A DNA stretch of 64,000 bases. It comes from Azonexus sp. R2A61. Its GTDB lineage: Bacteria > Pseudomonadota > Gammaproteobacteria > Burkholderiales > Rhodocyclaceae. Below, in pieces: positions 10,315 to 19,282 of this stretch. Within the stretch, counting starts at the first letter, position 1. Each line of letters begins with the position of its first letter. The stretch spans positions 124,001-188,000 of the forward strand of contig NZ_JACBFO010000001.1 of NCBI RefSeq assembly GCF_021401135.1, given 5' to 3'. The notes beneath the pieces are model-generated. The model ran no database searches and had not been told where the DNA came from. It saw only the letters and a list, made by a program, of their open reading frames with translations. The translations under genes were made by a program, and so were the position numbers.

Positions 10315-11088
10315 ATGAGCGAAGTCGTCCTGCACGAGATCCACGACAAGGTGGGCCTGATCCGCATCAACCGCCCGGAAGCGATGAACGCGCTGAACGA
10401 AGCCGTGGTTCGCGGCATTGCCGCTGCGGTCGACCGCTTCGAGGCAGACGAAAACATCGCCTGCATCGTGCTCACCGGCAACGACAAGGCCTTTGCCGCC
10501 GGCGCCGACATCGGGGCGATGAAGGATTTCGATTACATGGACGCCTACCTCGGCGATTTCATCACCCGCTACTGGGAACGCATCCGCACTGCCCGCAAAC
10601 CGGTGATCGCGGCCGTTGCGGGCTATGCGCTGGGCGGCGGCTGCGAGTTCGCCATGATGTGCGACATGATCTTCGCTGCCGACAATGCCCGCTTCGGCCA
10701 GCCCGAGGTCAAGATCGGCACCTTGCCCGGCGCCGGCGGCACGCAACGCCTGCCGCGCGCGATCGGCAAGGCCAAGGCGATGGACATGTGCCTGACCGGC
10801 CGCCTGATGGATGCCGCAGAAGCCGAACGGGCCGGCCTGGTCGCCCGCGTTTTCCCGGCCGACCAACTGCTCGCGGAAACGCTCAAGGTGGCCGGAACCA
10901 TCGCTGCTCATTCGCTGCCGGTGCTGATGATGATCAAGGAATCGGTCAATCGCGCCTTCGAATCCTCGCTGGCCGAAGGCCTGCTGTTCGAACGCCGTGC
11001 CTTCCATGCCAGCTTCGGCCTGGCCGACCAGCGAGAAGGCATGCAGGCCTTCCTGGAGAAGCGCAAGCCGGATTTCACCAACCGCTGA
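10315..11088 (+). CDS. Enoyl-CoA hydratase
   Basis: This 257-residue crotonase-fold enzyme hydrates trans-2-enoyl-CoA to 3-hydroxyacyl-CoA. The oxyanion-hole region is AFAAGADIGAM (near 60-70) and AVAGYALGGGCEFAM near 100. Two catalytic glutamates are expected in GGGCE and in the FGQPEVKIGTLPGAGG segment near 130, and both are present. The ATG at 10315 has AGGGGA upstream. Beta-oxidation is the likely pathway; phenylacetate degradation (PaaF-like) is an alternative. It stands alone, divergent from the acetoacetyl-CoA synthetase. Confidence 0.92.
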   Translation: MSEVVLHEIHDKVGLIRINRPEAMNALNEAVVRGIAAAVDRFEADENIACIVLTGNDKAFAAGADIGAMKDFDYMDAYLGDFITRYWERIRTARKPVIAAVAGYALGGGCEFAMMCDMIFAADNARFGQPEVKIGTLPGAGGTQRLPRAIGKAKAMDMCLTGRLMDAAEAERAGLVARVFPADQLLAETLKVAGTIAAHSLPVLMMIKESVNRAFESSLAEGLLFERRAFHASFGLADQREGMQAFLEKRKPDFTNR

Positions 11089-11169
11089 ACACCGGCAAGG
11101 GTTCCCCCGTATCGTGCGGAGCAGGAGCATCGGTTAGACTTCCCGCTTCCTGCCCGCCGGGACCCGATC

Positions 11170-12534
11170 ATGCCGAAAACCCTCAGTACCGAAGTCATGC
11201 GCAGCTCGCCGGCTGCCCGCCAGGCGATCAGCCTGATCATCGGGCGCGACAAGGCCGAACTGGCCGAACTCTTCTACGCCGCGATGCTCGCCGATCACGA
11301 AGCGACCGCTTTCCTGGCGCCCCAGACCGTCCAGTCGCGACTCAAGCCGGGCATGATGCGCTGGCTGGAAACGCTGTTCTGCTGCGAGACGGCACCAGCC
11401 TTCGAGGCCGCCATCGCGATGCAGCGCCACGTCGGCGACGTGCACGCCCGCGCCGACATCCCGGTCAATCTGGTCGCCCGCGGCATGCGCCTGCTCAAAC
11501 GTGAAATCCAGAATCGTCTGGTCGACACCGAACTGGCGCGCGAAGCGCTGGTCGAGGCGATCCTGCTCGTGGACCGGCTGACCGACATCGCCTTCGAGGA
11601 AATGAGCGCAGCCTTCGTCCGTTCGCATGAACGCAGCGTGCGCACCGACGAAGCCTTCCGCCTGTTCGCCGCCGGCCAGAACATCGCCACCGAGCGCGAA
11701 CGCCAGCTCGGTGCGCTGCTCGAGTGGGAAAACCGCGTCTTCCGCGCGCTGACCACCGAGAACGATCTGAGCAACCTGCCGGAACTGCATGCCTCATCCT
11801 TTGGCCTGTGGCTCAACCACAAGGCCAGCCTGATGTTCAACGAGCGCCTGGAACTGCAGACCCTGACCGAGGCCGTCGAACGCATCGATCTCGACCTGCT
11901 GCCGCAACTCGCCGAAGCCAGCGGCGACCTCAGCCGCAGCCTGTTGCGCCGGATGATGCAGGAAGCCGAACGGATCAAGTTCCTGCTCACCGAAATGTTC
12001 GACCGGCTGGCCGATCTCGAGGTCGGCCGCGACACGCTGACCCAGTTGCTCAACCGGCGTTTCCTGGCCTCGATCCTGAAACGCGAGATCGAACTCTGCC
12101 GCCGCCGGCACATCGGCTTCGCCATACTGATGATCGATGTCGATCATTTCAAGCGGATCAACGACGAATACGGTCACGAAATCGGCGACCAGGTCCTGCA
12201 GCAGATCGCCATGCACCTGCTCAACAATGCCCGCGCCGGCGATTTCGTCTTCCGCTACGGCGGCGAGGAATTCCTGATCGTGCTCGCCGAAGTCGACCAG
12301 GTACTGGCGATGAAGGCCGCCGAGAAACTGCGCAAGCGCGTCGAGGAAGCCGAACTGCTGCTGGCCAACGACCGCCGCCTGCGCGTCACGGTCAGCATCG
12401 GCGTCGCCGCCAGCGACGGACACCCGGATTACGAACGCATCGTCGAACGGGCCGACGCCGCGCTCTACCAGGCCAAGCACCACGGCCGGAACCGCGTGCA
12501 TACGCTGAGCGATACGCCAGCCATCGCCGGCTGA
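11170..12534 (+). CDS. Globin-coupled diguanylate cyclase (DosC-like)
   Basis: This 454-residue cytosolic enzyme should make cyclic di-GMP in response to a haem-bound gas. Residues 15-150 look like a sensor globin, with the RHVGDVHARADIP segment putting the likely proximal haem ligand at His92. A helical middle region spans 160-285. The GGDEF domain covers about 295-450 with the active site GGEEF at 364-368. The inhibitory site RxxD (R355-D358) lies five residues before it, so product feedback is expected. The order globin-middle-GGDEF matches E. coli DosC. The start ATG at 11170 lies 81 bp after the hydratase gene. Confidence 0.87.
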   Translation: MPKTLSTEVMRSSPAARQAISLIIGRDKAELAELFYAAMLADHEATAFLAPQTVQSRLKPGMMRWLETLFCCETAPAFEAAIAMQRHVGDVHARADIPVNLVARGMRLLKREIQNRLVDTELAREALVEAILLVDRLTDIAFEEMSAAFVRSHERSVRTDEAFRLFAAGQNIATERERQLGALLEWENRVFRALTTENDLSNLPELHASSFGLWLNHKASLMFNERLELQTLTEAVERIDLDLLPQLAEASGDLSRSLLRRMMQEAERIKFLLTEMFDRLADLEVGRDTLTQLLNRRFLASILKREIELCRRRHIGFAILMIDVDHFKRINDEYGHEIGDQVLQQIAMHLLNNARAGDFVFRYGGEEFLIVLAEVDQVLAMKAAEKLRKRVEEAELLLANDRRLRVTVSIGVAASDGHPDYERIVERADAALYQAKHHGRNRVHTLSDTPAIAG

Positions 12535-12553
12535 CCGTCGGGTCGGGCCGCGG

Positions 12554-13642
12554 ATGCATCTGTTCGTCGACATTTCCGCACACGGCTTCGGCCACCTGGC
12601 GATCACCGCGCCGGTCCTCAACGCCCTGGCGAAAATCGTCCCGGACCTGCGGTTGACCGTAAGAAGCGGACTGCCGGCCAGCCGCCTGCACGAACGCATC
12701 GCGCCGGCTTTCGCGCACCTGCCGGAGGCCAGCGACTTCGGCTTTGCGATGCTAGACGCCACCCGCATCGATCTACCGGCCAGTGCCGCCGCCTACCGTA
12801 GCGCCCATGCCGACTGGCCCGCGCGGATCGCCGGCGAAGCGGCGCTGCTCGCCGGGCTGGCCCCCGACCTCGTGCTCAGCAACGTCTCACCGTTGCCGCT
12901 GGCCGGGGCGCGGGTCGCCGGCATCCCAGCCCTGGCACTGTGTTCGCTGAACTGGGCCGATCTGTTCCTGCATGTTTTCGGCGACGAACCCTGGGCCACC
13001 GGCATTCACCGCCAGTTGCTCGCCGCCTACGCCGAGGCCGACGTCTTTCTGCGCACGACACCGGCCATGCCCATGCCTGACCTGCCCCGGCAACGCGACA
13101 TCGGCGTGATCGCGACGCTGGGACAACGCCGCACGCTGGCCTCCGCCGATGGCCGACGCACCGCCCTCGTCGCGCTCGGCGGCATCGCCCATCGCTTGCC
13201 GATCGAAGCCTGGCCACGGGACAGCGGCTGGCGCTGGCTGGTCCCGGCCGCCTGGCGCTGCACTCATCCGGACGCGCTGGACAGTGAAAACCTCGGCCTG
13301 TCGTTTACCGACCTGCTGTGTTCGGTCGATGCCGTGATCACCAAGCCCGGCTACGGCACCTTCACCGAAGCCGCCTGCAACGGCGTGCCGGTGCTTTACC
13401 AGCGGCGCGAGGACTGGCCGGAGCAAGCCTGCCTGATCGACTGGCTGCAACGCAACGGAAATTGCCGCGAAGTCGCGGTCGACCGCATGCTGGGGGGAAA
13501 TTTCACCGGCGACCTGGCGTGCTTGCTGGCCCAGACCCGACGCCCGCCGCCCTGCGCCGACGGCGCCGCACGAGCGGCGGCAGCCGTGCTGGAATACGCT
13601 GGCCGGAAACCGCTTACAGTGGCCGCAAACCGAAACGCTTGA
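12554..13642 (+). CDS. Glycosyltransferase-like protein (GT-B fold)
   Basis: This 362-residue protein resembles GT-B glycosyltransferases of the MurG/UDP-sugar type. The N-terminus VDISAHGFGHLA has the glycine-rich His motif, and the C-terminal sugar-nucleotide site is DAVITKPGYGTFTEAACNGVPVLY (about 255-278). The donor, acceptor and pathway are unknown. ATG 12554 lies 20 bp after the diguanylate cyclase, suggesting one transcript. Its last 29 bases overlap the convergent maf gene, so the stop of each lies inside the other. Confidence 0.8.
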   Translation: MHLFVDISAHGFGHLAITAPVLNALAKIVPDLRLTVRSGLPASRLHERIAPAFAHLPEASDFGFAMLDATRIDLPASAAAYRSAHADWPARIAGEAALLAGLAPDLVLSNVSPLPLAGARVAGIPALALCSLNWADLFLHVFGDEPWATGIHRQLLAAYAEADVFLRTTPAMPMPDLPRQRDIGVIATLGQRRTLASADGRRTALVALGGIAHRLPIEAWPRDSGWRWLVPAAWRCTHPDALDSENLGLSFTDLLCSVDAVITKPGYGTFTEAACNGVPVLYQRREDWPEQACLIDWLQRNGNCREVAVDRMLGGNFTGDLACLLAQTRRPPPCADGAARAAAAVLEYAGRKPLTVAANRNA

Positions 13643-14219
13643 GCAATTCGCCGGTTTCGCACACCGGCAAACCCATCACGCCGGTATAGCTGCCCGACAG
13701 ATGTTCGACGAACAGCCCGGCACGCCCCTGGATGCCATAGGCGCCGGCCTTGTCCATCGGCTCGCCGGTCAGCACGTAGTGCCGGATCTCATCATCGTCG
13801 ATGACGCGGAAACGGACCTCGCTGACCGACAGCACGAACTCCGTGCGGCCAAGGTAGTGCACCGCAACACCGGTCAGCACACGATGCGTCTGACCGGAAA
13901 GGCGGCGCAGGATGGCCGTCGCATGCGCCGCATCGTCCGGCTTGCCGATGATCTCGCCGGCGAACTCGAGCGTGGTATCGGCCGACAGCACGGGTTGCGG
14001 CAGCAAATGCCGTTCGCGGACGATACGCAGGCCATGCTCCGCCTTGGCACGCGCCACCCGTTCGACGTAGGCGACCGGGTCTTCGCCGGGCAGCGGCGTT
14101 TCGTCGACTTCCGGATCGACGCGCATGCCGTCGCGGAACACCACGGTATCGAACTCGATGCCCATCTGGTGCAACAGTTCGCGGCGACGCGGGCTACGCG
14201 AAGCGAGGTAGAGGCGCAT
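13614..14219 (-). CDS. maf: Maf family nucleoside triphosphate pyrophosphatase
   Basis: This is a 201-residue Maf/YceF/YhdE pyrophosphatase that hydrolyses non-canonical or pyrimidine nucleoside triphosphates. LASRSPRRRELL at residues 5-16 is the substrate P-loop-like motif, and SADTTLEFAGEIIGKP near 80 and the GEPMDKAGAYGIQGRAG motif near 150 carry the catalytic residues. I chose ATG 14219; ATG 14222 is equally possible and overlaps the rlmH stop as ATGA. It is the last gene of the nadD-rsfS-rlmH-maf operon, whose order is common in betaproteobacteria. Confidence 0.93.
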   Translation of the reverse strand: MRLYLASRSPRRRELLHQMGIEFDTVVFRDGMRVDPEVDETPLPGEDPVAYVERVARAKAEHGLRIVRERHLLPQPVLSADTTLEFAGEIIGKPDDAAHATAILRRLSGQTHRVLTGVAVHYLGRTEFVLSVSEVRFRVIDDDEIRHYVLTGEPMDKAGAYGIQGRAGLFVEHLSGSYTGVMGLPVCETGELLKRFGLRPL

Positions 14220-14689
14220 CATCCTTCCCGGTGGTAAGGGTGGTTCTTCAACACGCTGACCGCGCGGTACAGTTGCTCGCACAACAGCAGCCTGGCCATG
14301 CCGTGCGGCAGGGTCAGGCTGGACAAGCGGATCTTCTCGGCGGCACGTTGCTTGAGCGTCTCGTCGATCCCGTCGGCACCGCCGATCAGCAGCGCGACAT
14401 CGCGCCCGTCCTGCATCCAGGCTTCGAGACGTTTCGCCAGCTTCAGCGTGGTCAGATCCTCGCCCTTCTCGTCGAGCACGACCAGCCGGCAGCTGTCAGG
14501 CAGCGCATCCTCGATGCGCCCGCGCTCCGCAGCCAGCAACTGTTCGCGGGTTTTCGAGCCGCGCGGCTCGGGCTTGATCTCGACGACGCTGGCCGCAGCT
14601 TCGCGCGGCATGCGCTTGAGGTATTCGGCACAGCCCTCGTCGACCCAGCCCGGTTGCCGGTGCCCGACGGCGAGGACGGCCAGCTTCAT
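14219..14689 (-). CDS. rlmH: 23S rRNA (pseudouridine1915-N3)-methyltransferase RlmH
   Basis: This 156-residue SPOUT methyltransferase modifies pseudouridine 1915 of 23S rRNA on the 70S ribosome. It begins [19 protein letters not shown], has the SAM-binding knot with [10 protein letters not shown] near 100, and the C-terminal [15 protein letters not shown] plus the HPYHR end that is nearly invariant in the family. Length equals E. coli RlmH (155 aa). The start overlaps the rsfS stop by four bases, showing translational coupling. Confidence 0.97.
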   Translation of the reverse strand: MKLAVLAVGHRQPGWVDEGCAEYLKRMPREAAASVVEIKPEPRGSKTREQLLAAERGRIEDALPDSCRLVVLDEKGEDLTTLKLAKRLEAWMQDGRDVALLIGGADGIDETLKQRAAEKIRLSSLTLPHGMARLLLCEQLYRAVSVLKNHPYHREG

Positions 14690-15051
14690 TCGCCGGCTGC
14701 CTGCTCCGCCGCCTTGCGACGCTGAGCCGGCGTCACCTGCCAGAGCTCCTCGAGATTGTAGTAGGCACGCACGGCGGGCTGCATGACATGGACGACGATG
14801 TCGCCGATATCCACCAGCACCCATTCGCCGGCCTCCTCGCCCTCGGTCGAGACAATCTCGCCGCCGGCCTCCTTGACCTTGACGATGACGTTGTTGGCGA
14901 GCGCCTTGACCTGGCGGTTGGAATCGCCGGTGGCGATGACCACCCGATCGAACATCGAGGTCAGCTTGGTCGTGTTGATCACTTCGATGTCCTTGCCCTT
15001 GATGTCTTCGAGGGCGTTGACGACGATTTTCTGCAGCTTGCGTAGGTCCAT
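14686..15051 (-). CDS. rsfS: Ribosome silencing factor RsfS
   Basis: This 121-residue RsfS/Iojap protein binds ribosomal protein uL14 and blocks subunit joining when nutrients are short. The family core is visible: [15 protein letters not shown] near 12-26, [18 protein letters not shown] near 35-52, and the [16 protein letters not shown] segment near 83-98, with a short Lys/Ala-rich tail. It lies between nadD and rlmH, with overlaps at both ends, as in most proteobacteria. Confidence 0.97.
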   Translation of the reverse strand: MDLRKLQKIVVNALEDIKGKDIEVINTTKLTSMFDRVVIATGDSNRQVKALANNVIVKVKEAGGEIVSTEGEEAGEWVLVDIGDIVVHVMQPAVRAYYNLEELWQVTPAQRRKAAEQAAGE

Positions 15052-15725
15052 CAGGAATTTCTGTAAAGGGAATGGTCTTGAATATAGTCGAGAACGGCAT
15101 CCGGCAGCAAATAACGGGCCGACAGGCCGTTGGCCAGCAGCTTGCGGATCTGCGTCGCCGAGATCGCCAGTTGGGTCATCGCGAACGTGACGATCTGTCC
15201 GGCCGGGGCAGCGGCCAGCACGGCCGTGTCGGTCGTCCGGCGATCGCCGAATTCGGTTGCCAGTTCGTGCGGCAGGCTGGCCGTTTCGACCGGAAATCCG
15301 GGACGATGCGACACCGCGATATGGGCCAGCGCAAACAGGTCGCGCCAGCGATGCCAGCTGGCGAGACCGGCAAAGGCATCGGCCCCGACCAACAGCACCA
15401 GCGGACGTTGCGCCCCCAACTCGCTGCGCAGCCGTGTCAGCGTATGCACCGTATAGCTCGGCGCGCTCGCCTCGACCTCGGCGGGGTCGACCGAAAAACG
15501 GGGATTTTCCGCCGTCGACCGCAGGACCATCGCCAGACGCTGTTCCGCCGTGACTTGCGGCGTCCCCCGATGCGGCGGATGGCCGGCCGGAATCCAGCGC
15601 ACGCCAGTCAGACCAAGGTGAGCGATCGCTTCTTCGGCAAGCCGCAAATGACCGTAGTGCACCGGGTCAAAAGTCCCGCCGAACAGGCCGAGCGGACCGG
15701 CCGCGCCGGATGCCCGCTCAGGCAA
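15051..15725 (-). CDS. nadD: Nicotinate-nucleotide adenylyltransferase
   Basis: This enzyme joins nicotinate mononucleotide to AMP in NAD synthesis. The nucleotidyltransferase motif [15 protein letters not shown] is at residues 13-27 and the second substrate motif [10 protein letters not shown] near 188. No ATG is available before the first motif. I chose TTG 15725, which overlaps the stop of the upstream membrane protein by 8 bp and has a GGGA about 10 bp before it; the frame stays open to another TTG at 15788. The product is about 224 residues, close to the family length. Function is firm and the exact start is not. Confidence 0.93.
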   Translation of the reverse strand: MPERASGAAGPLGLFGGTFDPVHYGHLRLAEEAIAHLGLTGVRWIPAGHPPHRGTPQVTAEQRLAMVLRSTAENPRFSVDPAEVEASAPSYTVHTLTRLRSELGAQRPLVLLVGADAFAGLASWHRWRDLFALAHIAVSHRPGFPVETASLPHELATEFGDRRTTDTAVLAAAPAGQIVTFAMTQLAISATQIRKLLANGLSARYLLPDAVLDYIQDHSLYRNS

Positions 15726-16491
15726 GTTCGGAAATCCCGAAGATGTCGCGATAACCAACGTAGAAACTGGCAAACACGGTCGGTGCAATCAGCAAGGCCA
15801 TGGCCATGGTGACGATGACCGCGGCGAACTCCTGCAGACCGGGTACCGCCACCAGCAGCATGCCGACCAGCAGACCGGGAACGAACACACCGATCGCCAG
15901 CACACCCAGGCTGTAAACCAGGAAAGGACGCCAGTTCATCGTGCAGGCAACCAGACTGAAGAACAGCGACCTGCCGAGCGTCAGCCGATGCCAGGCAGCA
16001 AGCACCGGTGCGAACCACCAGGCCATCAGGACCGGCACCATCAGGATCGCCACCAACGCCGCCGACAGCGTGAAATCGACATCCTCGACCGCCGCCCTTT
16101 CGGTACGGTTGCCAGCCAGCATGTATTGCAGCAGGGCACCGCCGTCGGCCAGCGCCGACAGACCGAGCACGCCCAGCGTGACCAGCAGATAGAGCGCGCC
16201 CAGCAACAGCAGCGTGCGGGCGTTCTCGCGGAAGGCAGCGAACAGGATGGTCAGGTTGACCGGCTGACCGCGCTCAAGGTGGCGCGATGCCTGCATCAGG
16301 CCGACCGACAGGCCGGGAATGATCGCCGATGCCGCCAGCGCACCGACCACCGGCAACAGGTTGAGGAACAGGACGATCAACCAGTAACTGATGACCAGTG
16401 CCGACATCACCGGCGGATTGCGGCGGTAGATGGCAAAGCCATCGACCAGCCAGCGCCAGCCGGCGGCGGCCGGCAGAGTCTGCGCACGCAC
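15718..16491 (-). CDS. BPSS1780 family membrane protein
   Basis: This 257-residue integral membrane protein has about six hydrophobic segments. The N-terminal AGWRWLVDGFAIYRRNP motif and the C-terminal FYVGYRDIFG are characteristic of the BPSS1780 family, whose function is unknown. It starts with GTG at 16491, three bases after the stop of a paralogue (16495-17241). The two are a tandem duplication heading the nadD operon. A link to NAD synthesis or ribosome factors is not evident. Confidence 0.8.
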   Translation of the reverse strand: MRAQTLPAAAGWRWLVDGFAIYRRNPPVMSALVISYWLIVLFLNLLPVVGALAASAIIPGLSVGLMQASRHLERGQPVNLTILFAAFRENARTLLLLGALYLLVTLGVLGLSALADGGALLQYMLAGNRTERAAVEDVDFTLSAALVAILMVPVLMAWWFAPVLAAWHRLTLGRSLFFSLVACTMNWRPFLVYSLGVLAIGVFVPGLLVGMLLVAVPGLQEFAAVIVTMAMALLIAPTVFASFYVGYRDIFGISELA

Positions 16492-16494
16492 CGT

Positions 16495-17241
16495 TCAGGC
16501 CTCCGGGAAAATGTCGCGATACGACGCGTAGACCGCAGCCGACGCCACCGGCAGCAGCAGCATCATGCCCAGGCCGAGCGGCAGCATCGCGAAAAAGGCG
16601 GCAACCATCAGGAACACGCCGAAAATGGTCATCACCAGCCAGTTGCGCAGACCGGCCGCAAAGCTGGCGCGCATTGCCGCCAGCGGCTGCATGCCGTGGA
16701 AAAAGACCAGTGCCGGCGCAAACCACACGGCCATGATCACCGGCACCGACAGCACCAGTACCATCAGGCCGGCCAGCATGATGCCGCCGAGCGCGATGCC
16801 GAAACCGGCAACCCGCCCGGTGACCGCGCCGCCGAGGATGCCGCCGCTGGTCAGGGCGAAGGCCACCAGCGCGATGCCGAAGATACCCAGCGCGAAGAAC
16901 ACACCGACCATCACCAGTTGGCCGGCGTTATGCCGGAAGCCGGCGAACAGGTCGCCGATCTGCGGCTCCTGACCATCGGAGATCCGCCGGCACAGCTGCA
17001 GCATGCCGGCACCGAACAACGGCACCAGCAAATGGGCGGCAATCTGGCCGAAGACCGGCACGATGGAAATGGCCATCAGCATGACCAGCAGCAATACGCC
17101 ACAGCCCAGCCAGATGCCGGGGTTGACCAGAAACATCGTCCAGCCCTGGGTCAGCCAGTCGAACACGGCCCCCGGATCGACTTCCCGGCTGCGGCCGGAA
17201 AAAGCCGCCGGCGCCATCGGAAAGCTCGGGGTTTCATCCAT
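16495..17241 (-). CDS. BPSS1780 family membrane protein, tandem paralogue
   Basis: This 248-residue membrane protein is related to its downstream neighbour. It shares the layout of an amphipathic FDWLTQGWTMFLVNPGIW start near residue 28, six hydrophobic segments, a VIMAVWFAPALVFFHG stretch near 165 and the terminal YASYRDIFPEA. Its N-terminal 25 residues before the first motif are polar and absent from the paralogue. Function is unknown. It is first in the six-gene minus-strand run down to maf. Confidence 0.8.
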   Translation of the reverse strand: MDETPSFPMAPAAFSGRSREVDPGAVFDWLTQGWTMFLVNPGIWLGCGVLLLVMLMAISIVPVFGQIAAHLLVPLFGAGMLQLCRRISDGQEPQIGDLFAGFRHNAGQLVMVGVFFALGIFGIALVAFALTSGGILGGAVTGRVAGFGIALGGIMLAGLMVLVLSVPVIMAVWFAPALVFFHGMQPLAAMRASFAAGLRNWLVMTIFGVFLMVAAFFAMLPLGLGMMLLLPVASAAVYASYRDIFPEA

Positions 17242-17250
17242 GCGCGGATG

Positions 17251-18177
17251 CTAGCCGGGGAGCGGCATCGGGGCAAGGCGGAATTGCATCAACAGACGTC
17301 GAAACGCATCCGGATTCTTCACCGTTACCACGCTTCCGGCACGCGGCCGGTAAACCGCGTCCAGGCGCAGCAGCCAGAAACGCAGCGCGGCCGCCCGGCG
17401 GACGGCCAGCCAGGCAGCGCGTTCGGCCGGCAACAACGGCCGGACCGATTCGTAACCGGCGACCAGCGCCGCCAGCCCTTCCTGATCCGCACTCCAGTCG
17501 TTGGCTACCACCGCCAGGTCGTAGATCCAGGCATCGACGCCGGCAAAGTAGAAATCGAGCAGACCGGACAGTCGACCGCGCTCGTCCCACAACACGTTGT
17601 CGCGAAACAGATCGGCGTGGATCACGCCGGACGGTAGCGCCGACCAGTCCTGTGCCACCTGATAGGCCAATTCGTCGGCGAGCAGCACCGCATCGTCCGG
17701 CGTCAGCAAGGGCAGCAAGGCGTCGCCGGTCGCCCGACGCCAGGCGGCCCCACAGGGATTCGCCGGCGCCCCGGCCAGCCCGGCCGCCGCTTTGTGCAGC
17801 CGGGCGAGCGCCGCACCGACCGCAATGCAGTGCGCCGGCCCGGGGCGCTCCACCGAAACCCCTTGCAGGCAGCTCAGCAGGGCCGCCGGTTTGCCGCACA
17901 GCGGCCGCCAGCGGCGCCCGTCGCCAGCGCTCAGCGGATCGGGACAGGGCAGTCCGCGGCCGGCCAGCCAGCCTTGCAATTGCAGGTAGAAATCGAGATC
18001 GGCCGTCGGCAGCGTCTCGAACAGCGTCAGCACGTAGCGCCCCTGCGTCGTGGTGACGAAGTAATTGGAATTCTGCATGCCGGCAGCGATACCGGCATGG
18101 TCGATCAGGTCGCCGCAGGACAGGGGTCGAAGCCAGGCGGCGAGTTCATCCCGTTCGACCGTGGTGTAAACGGACAA
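17251..18177 (-). CDS. thrB: Homoserine kinase (ThrB, aminoglycoside-phosphotransferase fold)
   Basis: This 308-residue kinase phosphorylates homoserine for threonine synthesis. It is the APH-like ThrB found in many beta- and gammaproteobacteria and not the GHMP type of E. coli. The N-terminus is SVYTTVERDELAAWL; MQNSNYFVTTTQGRYVLTLFE lies near 34-54. The catalytic loop GVIHADLFRDN near 185 and the metal-binding GLLDFYFAGVD near 202 are intact. The start is TTG at 18177, with no ATG nearby. It lies three bases upstream of the DUF2782 gene's stop, in the conserved polA neighbourhood. Confidence 0.93.
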   Translation of the reverse strand: MSVYTTVERDELAAWLRPLSCGDLIDHAGIAAGMQNSNYFVTTTQGRYVLTLFETLPTADLDFYLQLQGWLAGRGLPCPDPLSAGDGRRWRPLCGKPAALLSCLQGVSVERPGPAHCIAVGAALARLHKAAAGLAGAPANPCGAAWRRATGDALLPLLTPDDAVLLADELAYQVAQDWSALPSGVIHADLFRDNVLWDERGRLSGLLDFYFAGVDAWIYDLAVVANDWSADQEGLAALVAGYESVRPLLPAERAAWLAVRRAAALRFWLLRLDAVYRPRAGSVVTVKNPDAFRRLLMQFRLAPMPLPG

Positions 18178-18180
18178 GAC

Positions 18181-18516
18181 TTACCAGGCGTGGATGATCC
18201 ACATCGGCGGCCGCACCGGATTCGGACCGACTTCGGTCGGCACGAAATTGCCATCGCCGGCCCGGTCGACCAGATAGTAGGCCGGACCGACCTTGGGCGT
18301 GACCTTGACCATGTAGAGCTTGCCGTTGATGCGAAACTCCTCGCGCGTCTCGGTCTCTTTTTTGACGATGGTCACCTGCGGTTCGAGCGCTTCGTCGAAG
18401 GCCTCCATGCCGGGCGGCGGCGGCGGCACGGCCGGCAGCGGCTGCAGATCGGCCGGCTGCTGCTGCGCCCAGGCGAACGAAGCGGCGAACAGCAGGAAGG
18501 GGATGAAGCGGCGCAT
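18181..18516 (-). CDS. DUF2782 domain-containing protein
   Basis: This 111-residue secreted protein has a signal peptide MRRFIPFLLFAASFAWA (cleavage after residue 17 is likely), then a proline-rich linker and a small domain with VKVTPKVGPAYYLVD near 80. I chose ATG 18516 because GAGGAAT precedes it; an upstream in-frame ATG at 18543 has none. DUF2782 proteins sit beside polA and thrB in many betaproteobacteria. Their function is unknown; the export signal places this one in the periplasm. Confidence 0.85.
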   Translation of the reverse strand: MRRFIPFLLFAASFAWAQQQPADLQPLPAVPPPPPGMEAFDEALEPQVTIVKKETETREEFRINGKLYMVKVTPKVGPAYYLVDRAGDGNFVPTEVGPNPVRPPMWIIHAW

Positions 18517-18547
18517 GATGATTCCTCGTGACGAATGGGTCATTTTA

Positions 18548-19276
18548 TTACAGGTTGAGCATCAACTCCCGCTCGTTGGGCAAGGGCCCGAACGGCCGCG
18601 ACTCGTAATGCTTGAAAATCGCCTCGACGACCTTCTCCGGTTCATCGATGACCTGAATCAGGTCGACATCGGCCGCATCGATCATGCCTTCGCGCACCAG
18701 GGTGTCGCGGAACCAGTCGATCAGCCCTTTCCAGAAATCGGAGCAGACGAGGATCAGCGGAATCTTCCGTGCCTTGCCGGTCTGGATCAGGGTCAGCGCT
18801 TCCATCAGCTCGTCGAGCGTGCCGAAACCGCCGGGCATGACGACGTAGGCGCTGGCGAAGCGGACAAACATGTACTTGCGCGCGAAGAAGTGGCGAAAGG
18901 TCTGCGAGATGTCCTGGTAGGGATTGCTCTGTTGCTCGTGCGGCAACTGGATGTTCAGGCCGACCGACGGCGACTTGCCGAAGAAAGCCCCCTTGTTGGC
19001 GGCTTCCATGATCCCCGGTCCACCGCCGGAAATCACCGAAAACCCGGAATCGGACAACAGGCGTGCCGTCTTTTCGGTCAATTCGTAATACGGCGTCCCC
19101 TCCTTGATCCGGGCCGAGCCGAAAACAGTCACCGCCGGCTTGATCGCCGACAGGCGGTCGGTCGCCTCGACGAACTCTGACATAATGCCGAAAATCCGCC
19201 AGGACTCGCGGGCCGCCGAATTTTTCTGCATGGCCTCGGTCTCGATGCTCATCACCAGCTTTTCGCTCTCCGTCAT
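18548..19276 (-). CDS. LOG family protein (nucleotide phosphoribohydrolase-like)
   Basis: This 242-residue Rossmann-like protein carries both LOG signatures: SGGGPGIMEAANKGA near 85-99 and PGGFGTLDELMEAL near 155-168. LOG proteins cleave nucleoside monophosphates to base and ribose-5-phosphate (cytokinin-activating in plants). Older records call them lysine decarboxylase-like without evidence. ATG 19276 was chosen over the TTG-type start at 19336. Its start codon is only six bases from the divergent polA start, so both leaders run through each other's coding sequence. Confidence 0.9.
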   Translation of the reverse strand: MTESEKLVMSIETEAMQKNSAARESWRIFGIMSEFVEATDRLSAIKPAVTVFGSARIKEGTPYYELTEKTARLLSDSGFSVISGGGPGIMEAANKGAFFGKSPSVGLNIQLPHEQQSNPYQDISQTFRHFFARKYMFVRFASAYVVMPGGFGTLDELMEALTLIQTGKARKIPLILVCSDFWKGLIDWFRDTLVREGMIDAADVDLIQVIDEPEKVVEAIFKHYESRPFGPLPNERELMLNL

Positions 19277-19282
19277 CCTGTT

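Noticed and set aside
15988..17637. 549-codon plus-strand frame rich in His, Gln and Arg
   Set aside because: It is antisense to the two BPSS1780-type genes and part of thrB; its composition is that of a reverse-strand shadow.
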